Assembly: GCF_003671765.1 (NCBI RefSeq) | Contig: NZ_QPIB01000012.1 | Location: 619,883 to 683,882, forward strand | DNA length: 64,000 bases | Direction: 5' to 3' | Source of the DNA: Xenophilus sp. E41 | GTDB lineage: Bacteria > Pseudomonadota > Gammaproteobacteria > Burkholderiales > Burkholderiaceae_C | Shown: piece by piece, positions 17,150 through 25,298 of the stretch | How positions within the stretch are numbered: position 1 is the stretch's first letter | Layout: each line of letters starts with the position of its first letter | Made by a program: the position numbers and the translations under genes | The notes under the pieces: model-generated | Told to the model about the DNA's origin: nothing | Databases searched by the model: none | What the model saw: the letters and a program-made list of their open reading frames with translations, nothing else

Positions 17150-17905
17150 TCAAGGCCTCGCCGGCAGGTCCTCGTTCAGCGCGTAGCCCGTGCCGCGCAG
17201 GGTACGGATCGGGTCGACCTCGGGCGCCACGGCCTTGAGCTTGGCGCGCAGGGTCTTGATGTGCGCGTCCACCGTGCGGTCGAAGCTGTCGCTCGCGTCG
17301 TCCCACACCATCGACAGCAGCTCGTCGCGCGTGAACACGCGGCCGGGCCGCTGCACGAACAGGCGCAGCAGGCCGTACTCGTAGCGCGAGAGTTCCAGCG
17401 GCCGTCCGTAGTAGCGGATCAGCATGCGCTCGGTGTCGACCACGAAGGGCAGCGGTGCGGCCTGTGCGGCGGGCGCCGGGGCAGTGGCAGGCGCCGGCGC
17501 AGCCACGCCCGCGCGCTGGCTGCGGCGCAGGATGGTGCGCACCCGCGCCACCAGTTCGCGCGGCGAAAAGGGCTTGGCGATGTAGTCGTCGGCGCCCAGC
17601 TCCAGCCCCACCACGCGGTCGATCTCGTCGCTGCGGGCGGTGAGGAAGACCATCGGCACCTCGGCCCCGCCGGTGTCGCGCATGCGGGCCTGCAGGCGCT
17701 TGAAGAGCTCGAAGCCGTTCATGTCGGGCAGGCCGACGTCGAGGATGGCCAGTGCCGGCGGCTCGGCTTCGAAGCTCGCGATCGCCGCCTCGGCCGTGGC
17801 GCACCACACGGGCGTGAAGCCATCGCTCTGCAGCACGTACTGCAGGGTGTCGGCGATGCCGGATTCGTCTTCGGCGATGAGGATGCGCGGCCGCGTGCTG
17901 GACAT
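17150..17905 (-). CDS. creB: response regulator CreB
   Basis: A 251-residue OmpR-family regulator. The receiver domain (residues 5-125) has the acidic pair in AEDES, phospho-acceptor Asp56 in LAILDVGLP and the lysine in IAKPF. An unusually Ala/Pro-rich linker (APAPATAPAPAAQAA) leads to a winged-helix DNA-binding domain with SRYEYGLLRLF and RTLRGTGYAL. CreB binds TTCAC-N6-TTCAC repeats; one perfect site occurs in this window at 10853-10868. ATG 17905 is chosen over the longer frame because MSSTRPRILIAEDE starts the receiver fold. Confidence 0.9.
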   Translation of the reverse strand: MSSTRPRILIAEDESGIADTLQYVLQSDGFTPVWCATAEAAIASFEAEPPALAILDVGLPDMNGFELFKRLQARMRDTGGAEVPMVFLTARSDEIDRVVGLELGADDYIAKPFSPRELVARVRTILRRSQRAGVAAPAPATAPAPAAQAAPLPFVVDTERMLIRYYGRPLELSRYEYGLLRLFVQRPGRVFTRDELLSMVWDDASDSFDRTVDAHIKTLRAKLKAVAPEVDPIRTLRGTGYALNEDLPARP

Positions 17906-17954
17906 GGCCGCGATCCTACGACGACGGCACTCGGCAGGACGACGCATCGGACGA

Positions 17955-18039
17955 CTGCGGCCTCGGTGTCCCCCTGGGCGAGAGGCCGCGGAGCAGGCCG
18001 TGCGGGGACACCCGCGGAACTGGCTCTGCCAGGCCGCAG
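17955..18039. other. large imperfect hairpin upstream of creB
   Basis: Nested complementary arms: CTGCGGCCT (17955-17963) with AGGCCGCAG (18031-18039), and GTGTCCCC (17966-17973) with GGGGACAC (18004-18011). The hairpin lies in the 192-base gap between the methyltransferase and creB on the same strand. It could terminate, attenuate or stabilise the transcript; there is no U-tract, so a classical intrinsic terminator is unlikely. Confidence 0.5.
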
Positions 18040-18097
18040 GGTGTGCTCCCTTGAGGGGGTATGCGGCCGTGCGAAGCACGGACGAAACGGGGGTGGG

Positions 18098-18922
18098 TTA
18101 TCTCAAGTCGTAGCAGCCGCCCACGTAATACACCTGGTCCCCGTCGCGCTCGAAGGGCACCTGGATCGGCTGGCCCTCGTTGCGCCAGACGTCGCGCCGC
18201 ATGTAGCCGGCCGCCTCGAGTTCGTCCTGCAGCTCTTCCCAGGCCTGGATGCGGTAGGCACGGAAGGCCAGGGTGAGGCTGTTGACGGTGTAGAAGGTCT
18301 CGTTCGGATGCACGGCGATCGCGTTGAGCAGGATGCGCCGCGGCTTGACCGCCATGGCCGCCAGGATCTCGGTCAGCCGCTCGGGAAAGTAGGGCAGCGA
18401 GCCGGACGCCAGCAGGATGTCGTTGCCGCTCGCCTCCTCCAGGTCGGTGGTGAAGCGCAGCATGCCCTCCGGCGCGCGAAGGGTGGCCAGCTCGGTGCCG
18501 CGCTCGACCACCGGCGGCAGGTCCCACACCGTCCAGCGCAGGCCGTCGGGCAGGGGCAGCACGCGGCGGAAGGCGTAGTACTTGATGCCCACGTGGCCGC
18601 CCAGCTCGAACACGGTGCGCAGGCCGATGTCGAAGGAACGCCCCAGCCAGAAGAGCAGGGGGTAGTCGTCGGGCCGCACCTGGGTGCTGCGCTCCAGGCC
18701 CAGCACGATCTCGCCGCCGATCGGCTCGGGCAGGCTGGACGGCAGGTCGGCCGCCGCCGCCTCGAAGCTCGGGTAGCGGCCCATGAAGAGGCTGTCGCCC
18801 GGGTTGTCGAGGAAACGCCGCCGGTACATCCACTTGCGCCATTGCCGCAGCGGCGGCAGGTCGAGCAGGGCTCTCAACCAGCCGAAGAAGGGGGCGTCGT
18901 GCAGGGCTTCGGCAGCGAACAA
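18098..18922 (-). CDS. TIGR04325-like putative methyltransferase
   Basis: About 274 residues when started at TTG 18922, which has GGAGA six bases upstream; the longer frame to 19084 is not protein-like at its start. The pattern ELGGHVGIKYYAFRRVLPL, then TVWDLPPVVERG and DILLASGSLPYFP matches a class I SAM-dependent methyltransferase fold. In it, ELGGHVG is the SAM loop and the tryptophan/aspartate strand follows. Members of TIGR04325 are often found near polysaccharide genes; here no such genes are visible. A sigma-70-like promoter lies upstream at 18977-19005. Confidence 0.7.
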   Translation of the reverse strand: MFAAEALHDAPFFGWLRALLDLPPLRQWRKWMYRRRFLDNPGDSLFMGRYPSFEAAAADLPSSLPEPIGGEIVLGLERSTQVRPDDYPLLFWLGRSFDIGLRTVFELGGHVGIKYYAFRRVLPLPDGLRWTVWDLPPVVERGTELATLRAPEGMLRFTTDLEEASGNDILLASGSLPYFPERLTEILAAMAVKPRRILLNAIAVHPNETFYTVNSLTLAFRAYRIQAWEELQDELEAAGYMRRDVWRNEGQPIQVPFERDGDQVYYVGGCYDLR

Positions 18923-18976
18923 CGGTGTTCTCCGAAGAGCAAAAGAAAAGTTGGATGGGACGGCGAAGCGGCTCGC

Positions 18977-19005
18977 ATTTTGGCTTGTAGCCTGAAAGTA
19001 TTCAA
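18977..19005 (-). promoter_or_regulatory. candidate sigma-70 promoter for the methyltransferase gene
   Basis: Minus strand: TTGAAT (19005-19000), 17-base spacer, CAAAAT (18982-18977), about 45 bases before the TTG start. It lies in an AT-rich island of an otherwise GC-rich divergent gap shared with the TerB-like gene. Confidence 0.4.
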
Positions 19006-19097
19006 TACGAAATTGAGGTTGAGCGTGTCGGCAGCCGTGCCCCGGCGGCAAGCTGTGGCCATTCCGCATCCTTTCCACTTCCAACAGGAGCCCTCAC

Positions 19098-20111
19098 ATG
19101 ACCCCCCAGGACCAGCGCAGCATCGTCACCCTCTGTCTCATGGCCGCCTTCGTCGATGGCGAGAAACACGCCCGCGAGCGCGACGAGGTGCGCCGCATCG
19201 CCGACGGGCTGGCCCAGGCGGGCGAACTGTCGAGCCTGTACCAGGACGTGCTGATGAAACGCGTCGCGCTGGCCGACGCCGTGGCCGGCCTGCAAAGCCC
19301 CGAGGCGCGCCAGCTGGCCTACGAGATGGCCGTGTGCGTCTGCGACGCCGACGGCGCCCAGAGCGGGCCGGAACAGGCCTTCCTGGCCGAACTCCAGGGC
19401 GCCCTGGGCCTGGCCGGCGGCCCGGCGGCGCAGTTCGCGCAGCAGGCCCAGGCCGTGGCCGACGCACCGCTGGGGCGCAATGCCGAGGTGGAAGCCATGC
19501 TGTCGTCCATCGAACCCACGGCCGCGGGGCCGGTGCCGGTTCCGGCGTCGCTGCCGGCCACGACGCCCACCCCGGCGGCTGCACAGGTCGACGAGGCGGC
19601 GCTGGACGCGCAGATCCTGCGGGCCTCGATTCTCAACGGCGCCCTCGAACTGCTGCCCGAGACGCTGTCCACCCTGGCCATCATCCCGCTGCAGATGAAG
19701 CTGGTGTACGGCATCGGCAAGGCGCATGGCTACGAACTCGACAAGGGGCACGTGAAGGACTTCCTGGCCACCGTCGGCGTGGGGCTGACCTCGCAGTACC
19801 TGGAGCAGGCCGGGCGCAAGCTGCTCGGCGGCCTGCTCGGCAAGGTCGGCGGCGGCCTGCTGCGCGGCGTGGGCCGGCAGGCCGTGAGCTCGGGCATGAG
19901 CTTCGCCAGCACCTACGCCCTTGGCCACGTGGCCAAGCGCTATTACGCCGGCGGACGGCAGTTGTCGGCGCAGACCCTCAAGGACGCCTTCGCCGGCGTG
20001 GTGCAGGAAGGCCAGGCGCTGCAGTCGCGCTATCTGCCCGACATGCAGGCCCAGGCACGCACCCTCGACGCCGGGAAGGTGCTGGCCCTGGTGAGGGGCA
20101 GCGGCGCCTGA
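19098..20111 (+). CDS. TerB-like and DUF697 domain protein
   Basis: A 337-residue protein. Residues 1-115 form an all-helical TerB-like domain (LMAAFVDGEKHARERDEVRRIADGL), followed by an Ala/Pro linker. A DUF697-like C-terminal part (about 185-300) has hydrophobic helices (LPETLSTLAIIPLQMKLVYGIG) and a Gly-rich GGLLGKVGGGLLRGVG segment that may insert in membrane. TerB domains are linked to tellurite and stress responses and DUF697 to membrane-associated GTPase proteins, but the function is not known. AGGAG precedes ATG 19098. Two intrinsic terminators follow. Confidence 0.8.
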   Translation: MTPQDQRSIVTLCLMAAFVDGEKHARERDEVRRIADGLAQAGELSSLYQDVLMKRVALADAVAGLQSPEARQLAYEMAVCVCDADGAQSGPEQAFLAELQGALGLAGGPAAQFAQQAQAVADAPLGRNAEVEAMLSSIEPTAAGPVPVPASLPATTPTPAAAQVDEAALDAQILRASILNGALELLPETLSTLAIIPLQMKLVYGIGKAHGYELDKGHVKDFLATVGVGLTSQYLEQAGRKLLGGLLGKVGGGLLRGVGRQAVSSGMSFASTYALGHVAKRYYAGGRQLSAQTLKDAFAGVVQEGQALQSRYLPDMQAQARTLDAGKVLALVRGSGA

Positions 20112-20152
20112 GCGCTCGCGCGCCGGCGACGGAACGTCGCCCTCCCGTTTTC

Positions 20153-20179
20153 AAGCCGGCGCGAGCCGGCTTCTTTTTT
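20153..20179 (+). terminator. intrinsic terminator after the TerB-like gene
   Basis: AAGCCGGC-GCGA-GCCGGCTT stem-loop followed by CTTTTTT. Perfect 8-bp stem. Confidence 0.85.
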
Positions 20180-20198
20180 GTCCGGGCACGCACGGCGG

Positions 20199-20220
20199 GA
20201 CCGGACTCCGGTCTTTTTTT
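20199..20220 (+). terminator. second tandem intrinsic terminator
   Basis: GACCGG-ACT-CCGGTC stem followed by seven T residues, 20 bases after the first terminator. The pair insulates the following non-coding block from transcription. Confidence 0.75.
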
Positions 20221-20690
20221 CCAACGGAGGCTGTCCCCTGAATTCATTCTTATGTCTTCTATTTCTGATTAGTAGTAGTAGCTAAGGGTCGCACTTCGCT
20301 GTGGACAGGGCGATTTTTCCCAGTGCCGACAGGCAGTTGCCGTGCCCCAACCCCTGTGCGCACCCGTGCGTCCGTGCTGTCGCGCCGCGGCGAACAACCT
20401 GGCGGCGCGTCGCCGCCCTGTGGATAAGCCCCCGCTTGTGCCAGAACTCTCCCCAGAGTTGTCCTTTGACAGGGGGTCGGAAATCTGGGAAAGGAGGGTG
20501 CGCAGGCGGAAATGTGCACTGCACAAAAATTCAGCAGACTGTTGATTCCCCTTTGAAATCAACAAGTTGCGGAAGCTTTACAACAAAGTGCATGAGTTGC
20601 CCACAAAGTTATCCAAGCTTTGTGGGGAGAACCGGCGCGCTTGTGGGAAAGCGGCCGACCAGGCGCCGCCAGCCGCGCCCGGCCAAGGCG
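20221..20690. other. structured non-coding block with DnaA boxes; candidate replication origin or DnaA-binding locus
   Basis: No credible gene in about 470 bases. A perfect DnaA box (TTATCCACA on the minus strand) lies at 20419-20427, with two-mismatch boxes at 20300-20308, 20597-20605 and 20609-20617. At 20270-20282 the plus strand reads TTAGTAGTAGTAGC; on the minus strand this is CTACTACTACTAA running into the AT-rich stretch 20240-20268. That resembles the DnaA-trio and unwinding element next to a DnaA box in other origins. Small perfect inverted repeats follow: AACTCT/AGAGTT (20444-20459), TGTGCA/TGCACA (20513-20525), GTTGATT/AATCAAC (20541-20563) and CCACAAAG/CTTTGTGG (20601-20625). dnaA is not in the window, so origin identity is inference. 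Confidence 0.45.
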
Positions 20691-20696
20691 GAGGGA

Positions 20697-21116
20697 TCAG
20701 AAAGCCGGCGTGCCGCCGGCCAGGTCGTCCAGGATGGGGCAGTCGGGACGCCCGTCCCCATGGCAGCAATGGACGAGGTGCGACAGGGTGCGCTGCATGG
20801 CCTGGAGGCCGGCGATGCGCGCCTCCAGGTCGCCCAGGTGCTTTTCCGCGATGCGCTTGACGCTGGCGCTGGCGCGGCGGCGGTTGTGCCACAGGCCCAC
20901 GAGCTCGGCGATCTCCTCCATCGAGAAGCCCAGGTCGCGGGCGCGCTTGATGAAGCGCAGGGTGTGGATGTCGGCCGCCGTGTATTGCCGGTAGCCGGCT
21001 TCGGTACGGGCCACCGAGGGCAGCAGGCCCAGCCCTTCGTAGTGGCGCACCATGCGGGCCGACACGCCCGAGCGTTCGGCCGCGACACCGATGGCCACCG
21101 GTGCGGTCGTGGTCAT
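20697..21116 (-). CDS. cueR: copper-responsive MerR-family regulator CueR
   Basis: A 139-residue regulator. The N-terminal winged helix (GVAAERSGVSARMVRHYEGLGLL) is followed by the dimerisation helix and a C-terminal metal loop, HCCHGDGRPDCPIL. The two cysteines (CHGDGRPDC) match the CueR Cu(I)-binding pair. It activates by distorting promoters with 19-bp spacers; two such promoters occur at 21377-21407 and 21455-21485. ATG 21116 is 11 bases after the stop of copZ, so the two are co-transcribed and autoregulated. Confidence 0.9.
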   Translation of the reverse strand: MTTTAPVAIGVAAERSGVSARMVRHYEGLGLLPSVARTEAGYRQYTAADIHTLRFIKRARDLGFSMEEIAELVGLWHNRRRASASVKRIAEKHLGDLEARIAGLQAMQRTLSHLVHCCHGDGRPDCPILDDLAGGTPAF

Positions 21117-21127
21117 GGCCAGGTCGC

Positions 21128-21340
21128 TCAGGCGCCGCCGTCGCCGCCTTGCACGCGGTAGCCGGCGTCCTCGATGGCGGCGACCAGGTCCTTGCGGGCC
21201 TGCGTGCTCAGCACGTCGACGTGGCCCGTGGGCAGGTCGACGGTGACCTGGGCCTTCGGGTCCACCGTCCACACCGCGTTCTGGACCGACTGGACGCAGT
21301 GCTGGCAGCTCATGCCTTCGACCTGGAATTTCTGGCTCAT
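21128..21340 (-). CDS. copZ: copper chaperone CopZ
   Basis: A 70-residue heavy-metal-associated (HMA) domain protein with the metal site GMSCQHC near residues 9-15 and a complete beta-alpha-beta-beta-alpha-beta length. It should carry Cu(I) in the cytoplasm and pass it to the N-terminal HMA domain of CopA, encoded divergently. An AAGGAA ribosome site precedes ATG 21340. First gene of the copZ-cueR operon. Confidence 0.9.
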   Translation of the reverse strand: MSQKFQVEGMSCQHCVQSVQNAVWTVDPKAQVTVDLPTGHVDVLSTQARKDLVAAIEDAGYRVQGGDGGA

Positions 21341-21376
21341 GAGGTTTCCTTTCTTCCTTGCAGTGACGATGGATGC

Positions 21377-21407
21377 AGTCTGAACCCTTCCATCATGGCA
21401 AGGTCAA
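21377..21407 (-). promoter_or_regulatory. CueR-type promoter for copZ-cueR
   Basis: Minus strand: TTGACC (21407-21402), a 19-bp spacer containing CTTGCCATGATGGAAG, then CAGACT (21382-21377). The 19-bp spacer and the CCTT/AAGG dyad are the MerR/CueR signature. The expected leader before copZ is about 30 bases. Confidence 0.8.
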
Positions 21408-21454
21408 GCGCCCTGCTGAAAATCCCCCAGGCCGACCTCGCGGGCGGCGTGGGC

Positions 21455-21485
21455 TTGACCTTGCCATGATGTGAGGCCTCAGGCT
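21455..21485 (+). promoter_or_regulatory. CueR-type promoter for copA
   Basis: TTGACC (21455-21460), 19-bp spacer starting TTGCCATGATG, then CAGGCT (21480-21485). It mirrors the copZ promoter. The copA ATG at 21493 is only seven bases downstream of the -10, so transcription should begin at or next to the start codon. Confidence 0.75.
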
Positions 21486-21492
21486 TCGTTCC

Positions 21493-23784
21493 ATGGACAC
21501 CTCGATCACCGCTCCCTCCCACGCCCGCGCGGCGCCCACGGCGCCGCTGACGCTCGACCTCGGCGTGGAGGGCATGACCTGCGCGTCCTGCGTGTCGCGC
21601 GTCGAGCGTGCGCTGCAGAAGGTGCCGGGGGTGGCCGCTGCGAGCGTCAACCTGGCGACCGAAAGCGCGCGCGTGCAGGCCACCCCGCTGGAGGGCGAGG
21701 CGGCCGATGCGCTGCGCGCCCGCCTCAGCCGTGCCGTGCGAGATGCCGGCTATTCGCCGCGCGCCGAGGCCGCCGCCGCTGTGGAGGCTGCATCGCCCTG
21801 GGCCGGATTCGGGCCCGTCGCGGTCGGCCTGCTGCTGTGCCTGCCGCTGCTGCTGCCGATGCTGGCCATGCCCTTCGGCGTGGACCTGATGCTGCCGCCC
21901 TGGCTGCAGCTGGTGCTGGCGGCGCCGGTGCAGTTCTGGCTGGGCGCACGCTTCTACCGCGCGGGCTGGCATGCGGCGCGGGCCGGCACCGGCAACATGG
22001 ACCTGCTGGTGGCGCTGGGCACCAGCGCGGCCTTCGGCCTGTCGTTGTGGCTGTGGTGGCGCTGGGCCGCGGGCCCGCATGCGGGCCATGGGCAGCCGCA
22101 CCTGTACTTCGAGGCCTCGGCCGTGGTCATCGCGCTGGTGCGGCTGGGCAAGTGGCTGGAAACGCGGGCCAAGCGCCAGGCCACGGCGGCCATCCGCGCG
22201 CTGCAGCAGCTGCGGCCCGAGGTGGCGCACCTGCGCCGGCAACGCGGGCCCGAGGTGCAGGAACTGGAGGTCCCGGTGGCCGAACTGCGCGTGGGCGACC
22301 TGCTGGTGGTGCGGCCCAACGAACGCGTGCCGGCCGATGCGCGCGTGGTCGAGGGGCAGTCCGCCGTCAACGAATCGATGCTCACCGGCGAACCGCTGCC
22401 GGTCGCCAAGTCGGCGGGCGACCGGCTCACCGGCGGCTCGGTCAACGGCGATGGCCGCCTGGTGGCCGAGGTCACGGCCACGGGTGCCGAGAGCGTGCTG
22501 GCCCGCATCATCCGCCTGGTGGAGGACGCGCAGGCGGCCAAGGCACCGATCCAGCAGCTGGTCGACCGCGTGGCCGCGGTGTTCGTGCCGGCGGTGCTCG
22601 TTCTGGCGCTGCTCACCGGGCTGGCCTGGGGCTGGAGCGGCGCGGGCCTGGAGACGGCGCTGGTGCATGCGGTGGCGGTGCTGGTCATCGCCTGCCCCTG
22701 CGCGCTCGGCCTGGCGACGCCGGTGGCCGTGATGGCCGGCACCGGCGTGGCGGCGCGGCATGGCATCCTGGTCAAGGACGCGCGGGCGCTGGAGACCGCC
22801 CACCGCGTGGACACCGTCGCCTTCGACAAGACCGGCACGCTGACGCGGGGCGAGCCCGTGCTGCGCGCCCTGGTGCCGCTGGACGCGCCCGACGATGCGC
22901 AGGCACGCGCGCAGGCCCTGCAGGCGGCGGCGGCACTGCAGGCCGGCAGCGAGCACCCCCTGGCGCGTGCGGTGGTGCAGGCCGCGCAGGCCGAGCACCT
23001 GGAACTGCCGCCGGCCGAGGCCGTGGAGAACATGCCCGGCCGCGGCGTGCAGGGCCGGGTGGACGGCGTACGCCGCGCCATCGCCAGCCTGCGCTGGTGC
23101 GAGGAGCTGGGCGTCGCCGTCGACCTGGCGCGCGCCGAAATCTTCATGCGCGAGGGCGCCTCGGTGTCGGTGCTGCTGGCCTTCGACCCCGCGCCGCGCG
23201 CCGAGGCGCTGCTGGCCTTCAGCGACGAACCCAAGCCCGGCGCGGCCGAGGCCGTGGCCGGCCTGCGCGCGGCCGGCCTGCGCGTGGTGATGATCTCCGG
23301 CGACAACCCGGCCGCCGCACGGGCCGTGGCGCAACGCGTGGGCATCGATCCCGAGGATGTGCGTGCCCAGGTGCTGCCGGGGGACAAGGCGAAGGTGGTG
23401 GCCGAACTGAAGGCCGGAGGCCACACCGTCGCGATGGTGGGCGACGGCGCCAACGACGCACCCGCGCTGGCCGCCGCCGACGTGGGCATGGCGATGGCCA
23501 ACGGCACGGACGTGGCGATGGAGGCGGCCGGCATCACGCTGATCCGCGGCGACCTGGCACTGGTCGGCGACGCGCTCGACCTGTCACACCGCACCGTGCG
23601 CAAGATCCGTCAGAACCTGTTCTGGGCTTTCGCCTACAACGTGGTCGGCATCCCCTTCGCGGCGCTGGGCCTGCTCAGCCCCGTGGTGGCCGGGGCCGCG
23701 ATGGCGGCATCGAGCGTCAGCGTGATGGCGAATGCGCTGCTGCTGCGGCGTTGGACGCCGAAGCGGCTGCTATCGAATTCGTAG
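21493..23784 (+). CDS. copA: Cu(I)-exporting P1B-type ATPase CopA
   Basis: A 763-residue inner-membrane pump. One N-terminal HMA domain has Cys30 and Cys33 (MTCASC). Eight expected membrane spans follow, with the CPC metal site at 401-403 (IACPCALG). The phosphorylated Asp445 lies in [12 protein letters not shown] in GSEHPLARA and the hinge in [10 protein letters not shown]. It exports Cu(I) to the periplasm. No ribosome site precedes ATG 21493, which coincides with the predicted transcription start. The last residues (LSNS) and TAG stop lie in an intergenic repeat. Confidence 0.93.
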   Translation: MDTSITAPSHARAAPTAPLTLDLGVEGMTCASCVSRVERALQKVPGVAAASVNLATESARVQATPLEGEAADALRARLSRAVRDAGYSPRAEAAAAVEAASPWAGFGPVAVGLLLCLPLLLPMLAMPFGVDLMLPPWLQLVLAAPVQFWLGARFYRAGWHAARAGTGNMDLLVALGTSAAFGLSLWLWWRWAAGPHAGHGQPHLYFEASAVVIALVRLGKWLETRAKRQATAAIRALQQLRPEVAHLRRQRGPEVQELEVPVAELRVGDLLVVRPNERVPADARVVEGQSAVNESMLTGEPLPVAKSAGDRLTGGSVNGDGRLVAEVTATGAESVLARIIRLVEDAQAAKAPIQQLVDRVAAVFVPAVLVLALLTGLAWGWSGAGLETALVHAVAVLVIACPCALGLATPVAVMAGTGVAARHGILVKDARALETAHRVDTVAFDKTGTLTRGEPVLRALVPLDAPDDAQARAQALQAAAALQAGSEHPLARAVVQAAQAEHLELPPAEAVENMPGRGVQGRVDGVRRAIASLRWCEELGVAVDLARAEIFMREGASVSVLLAFDPAPRAEALLAFSDEPKPGAAEAVAGLRAAGLRVVMISGDNPAAARAVAQRVGIDPEDVRAQVLPGDKAKVVAELKAGGHTVAMVGDGANDAPALAAADVGMAMANGTDVAMEAAGITLIRGDLALVGDALDLSHRTVRKIRQNLFWAFAYNVVGIPFAALGLLSPVVAGAAMAASSVSVMANALLLRRWTPKRLLSNS

Positions 23785-23822
23785 CTACCCGCGCACGTGC
23801 AATGGGCGTTCCAGCTTTGGGA
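23767..23822 (+). repeat. short GCTAT/ATAGC intergenic element, copy 4
   Basis: GCTATCGAATTCGTAGC at 23769-23785 encodes the last codons and TAG stop of copA. The GC-rich part (CGCGCACGTGC, GGGCGTTCCAGC) is degenerate. Confidence 0.65.
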
Positions 23823-23865
23823 CGACGCTGGGTGTTCGTGCACGAGCGCCTGGCCCGGTGGGGTG

Positions 23866-24324
23866 TCAGACCTCGAGACGATAGGGATAGCGAGCGGAGA
23901 GACCCGCAGAGATGGCGTCCAGCAGCTGTGCCACCTGAGCGGTCAGTCGATCGTCATCGGCAGACTCGAACTGGCGCAGGAGGTCGGCCAGTTGCAGCCA
24001 CTGGCCGAAGTCGATGCCTAATGCCTGGGGCACCGCGTCCGGGCCGGCGTCATGGTCCAGGAAGCAGATGCGCTGTCCGTCATCGGTCGAGATGAGCCAG
24101 GCGTCACCCGTGCCGCTGATCGCGAAGATCCACCAATCCTCGGCAAGCCCTGCCAGTGGTGCATCGCGGCCTTCCGTCTCCTCTTTGGCGGAGCGGGCGT
24201 CCAGCAGCACGAAATCGCCCGCGATCTCGATGGAAGGGAGGCTGTAATCGCGGCCGAGTCGGAATCCATCGGGCACCCGAAGCAACTCGCGCGCGATGGC
24301 TTGAGGACTGCGCAGTTCCAGCAT
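23866..24324 (-). CDS. SMI1/KNR4-like protein (possible immunity protein)
   Basis: A 152-residue acidic soluble protein. The arrangement FVLLDARSAKEE, WWIFAISGTGDAWLI and RICFLDHDAG, then LGIDFGQWLQLADLL, fits the SMI1/KNR4 superfamily, whose bacterial members are often immunity proteins for contact-dependent or type VI toxins. No toxin gene adjoins it, although a VgrG gene begins 40 kb away. Its composition is less GC-rich than neighbours, which suggests acquisition. The call rests on pattern, not on a search. Confidence 0.5.
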   Translation of the reverse strand: MLELRSPQAIARELLRVPDGFRLGRDYSLPSIEIAGDFVLLDARSAKEETEGRDAPLAGLAEDWWIFAISGTGDAWLISTDDGQRICFLDHDAGPDAVPQALGIDFGQWLQLADLLRQFESADDDRLTAQVAQLLDAISAGLSARYPYRLEV

Positions 24325-24338
24325 GGCACCCGAAGCGT

Positions 24339-25160
24339 TCAGCCCGGCGCGCGAGGCTGCGGCGCCGGCTCCAGCCCCGCCTTGCGGATCGTCGGCGCCG
24401 CCTCGGCCGAGACGTAGTAGCGGATCAGCGCGCGCGCCGCATCGGGGTTCTTCGCGGTGGTCGAGATGCCGGCCGAGAACACCGTCACGCGCTGCAGCGG
24501 CGGCGGCAGCACGCCGACGAAGTCCGCGCCCGGGATCGGGATCAGCTCGCTGACCTGCTGAAGCCCCAGGGCCGCGTCGCCGCGTGCCACCACGGTCGCC
24601 ACACGCTCGCTCAGGATGCGCTTGCTCTTGGGCTTGACCTCGGCCTCGATGCCCAGGGTCTTGAGCATCTCGGTCTCGTAGTAGGTGCCGCTGGCGCTGG
24701 CCGAATAGGCGATCGACGGCGCCGCGAGCAGCGTGCGCTTCACCGCTTCAGGCGTGCTGACGTCGGGCTTGGGCGCGCCCTTCTTCACCGCGAAGCCGAT
24801 CAGCGAATGCACGATGTCCACCTGGCTGCCGGGCACCACCTTGCCCTGCGCCACCAGCTGGTCGAGCGAGGAGCGCGCGAGGATCACCACGTCCACCGGC
24901 TCGTTGCGCGCCAGGCGGCTCGGAATCGAATCGCTGGCGCCGCCCATCGACGAGCCGTACACCGTCTTGACCCGGTAGCCGGTGCTGCGCTCGAAGCCGG
25001 GCTTGAGTTCGTCCGAGGCGGCGGCGAAACCGCCCGAGGTCATCATCACGATCTCGGAGCCGGCGGGCGGGGTGGTGGGGGCGATGCCGCCGCAGGCGGC
25101 GAGCAGGGCGGCGCTCGCCAGCGACAGGGCGGCGCGGCGGGTCCAGAGCAATCGGTTCAT
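24339..25160 (-). CDS. substrate-binding lipoprotein, molybdate-binding-like family
   Basis: A 273-residue protein with a signal peptide and lipobox LLAACGG (lipid-modified Cys near residue 23). The mature part (TSGGFAAASDELKPGFERSTGYRV, RLARNEPVDVVILARSSLDQL, AYSASASGTYYE) matches periplasmic binding proteins of the ModA/SBP_bac_11 group. ATG 25160 is used because the signal begins there. No permease or ATPase gene is adjacent, so it is an orphan; in such orphans the ligand is often not molybdate. It is followed by the SMI1-like gene after 14 bases. Confidence 0.82.
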   Translation of the reverse strand: MNRLLWTRRAALSLASAALLAACGGIAPTTPPAGSEIVMMTSGGFAAASDELKPGFERSTGYRVKTVYGSSMGGASDSIPSRLARNEPVDVVILARSSLDQLVAQGKVVPGSQVDIVHSLIGFAVKKGAPKPDVSTPEAVKRTLLAAPSIAYSASASGTYYETEMLKTLGIEAEVKPKSKRILSERVATVVARGDAALGLQQVSELIPIPGADFVGVLPPPLQRVTVFSAGISTTAKNPDAARALIRYYVSAEAAPTIRKAGLEPAPQPRAPG

Positions 25161-25298
25161 GGCGGGTCTCCTTGGGGCGAATCGTTGGCGACGACGGGCA
25201 TCGCCGTCGATGGCGGTGAGGGCCATCGTAGGCATCGAAGCTGTCAGTCAGCCGACACGGCAGGCAGTGTTATCCCCAAGGCGGGCCAGGCACCGGCG

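Noticed and set aside
16955..20272. A 1105-codon plus-strand open frame
   Set aside because: It spans creB, the methyltransferase and the TerB gene in the wrong frames, is full of Ala/Arg/Gly/His runs, and has no domain. It is a shadow of GC-rich coding DNA.
20221..20690. A plasmid or phage origin
   Set aside because: No replication initiator, integrase or phage gene is nearby, and the surroundings are ordinary chromosomal genes.
20301..21161. A 286-codon plus-strand frame across the DnaA-box block
   Set aside because: It runs antisense into cueR, has no ribosome site or domain, and its first part covers the inverted-repeat cluster.
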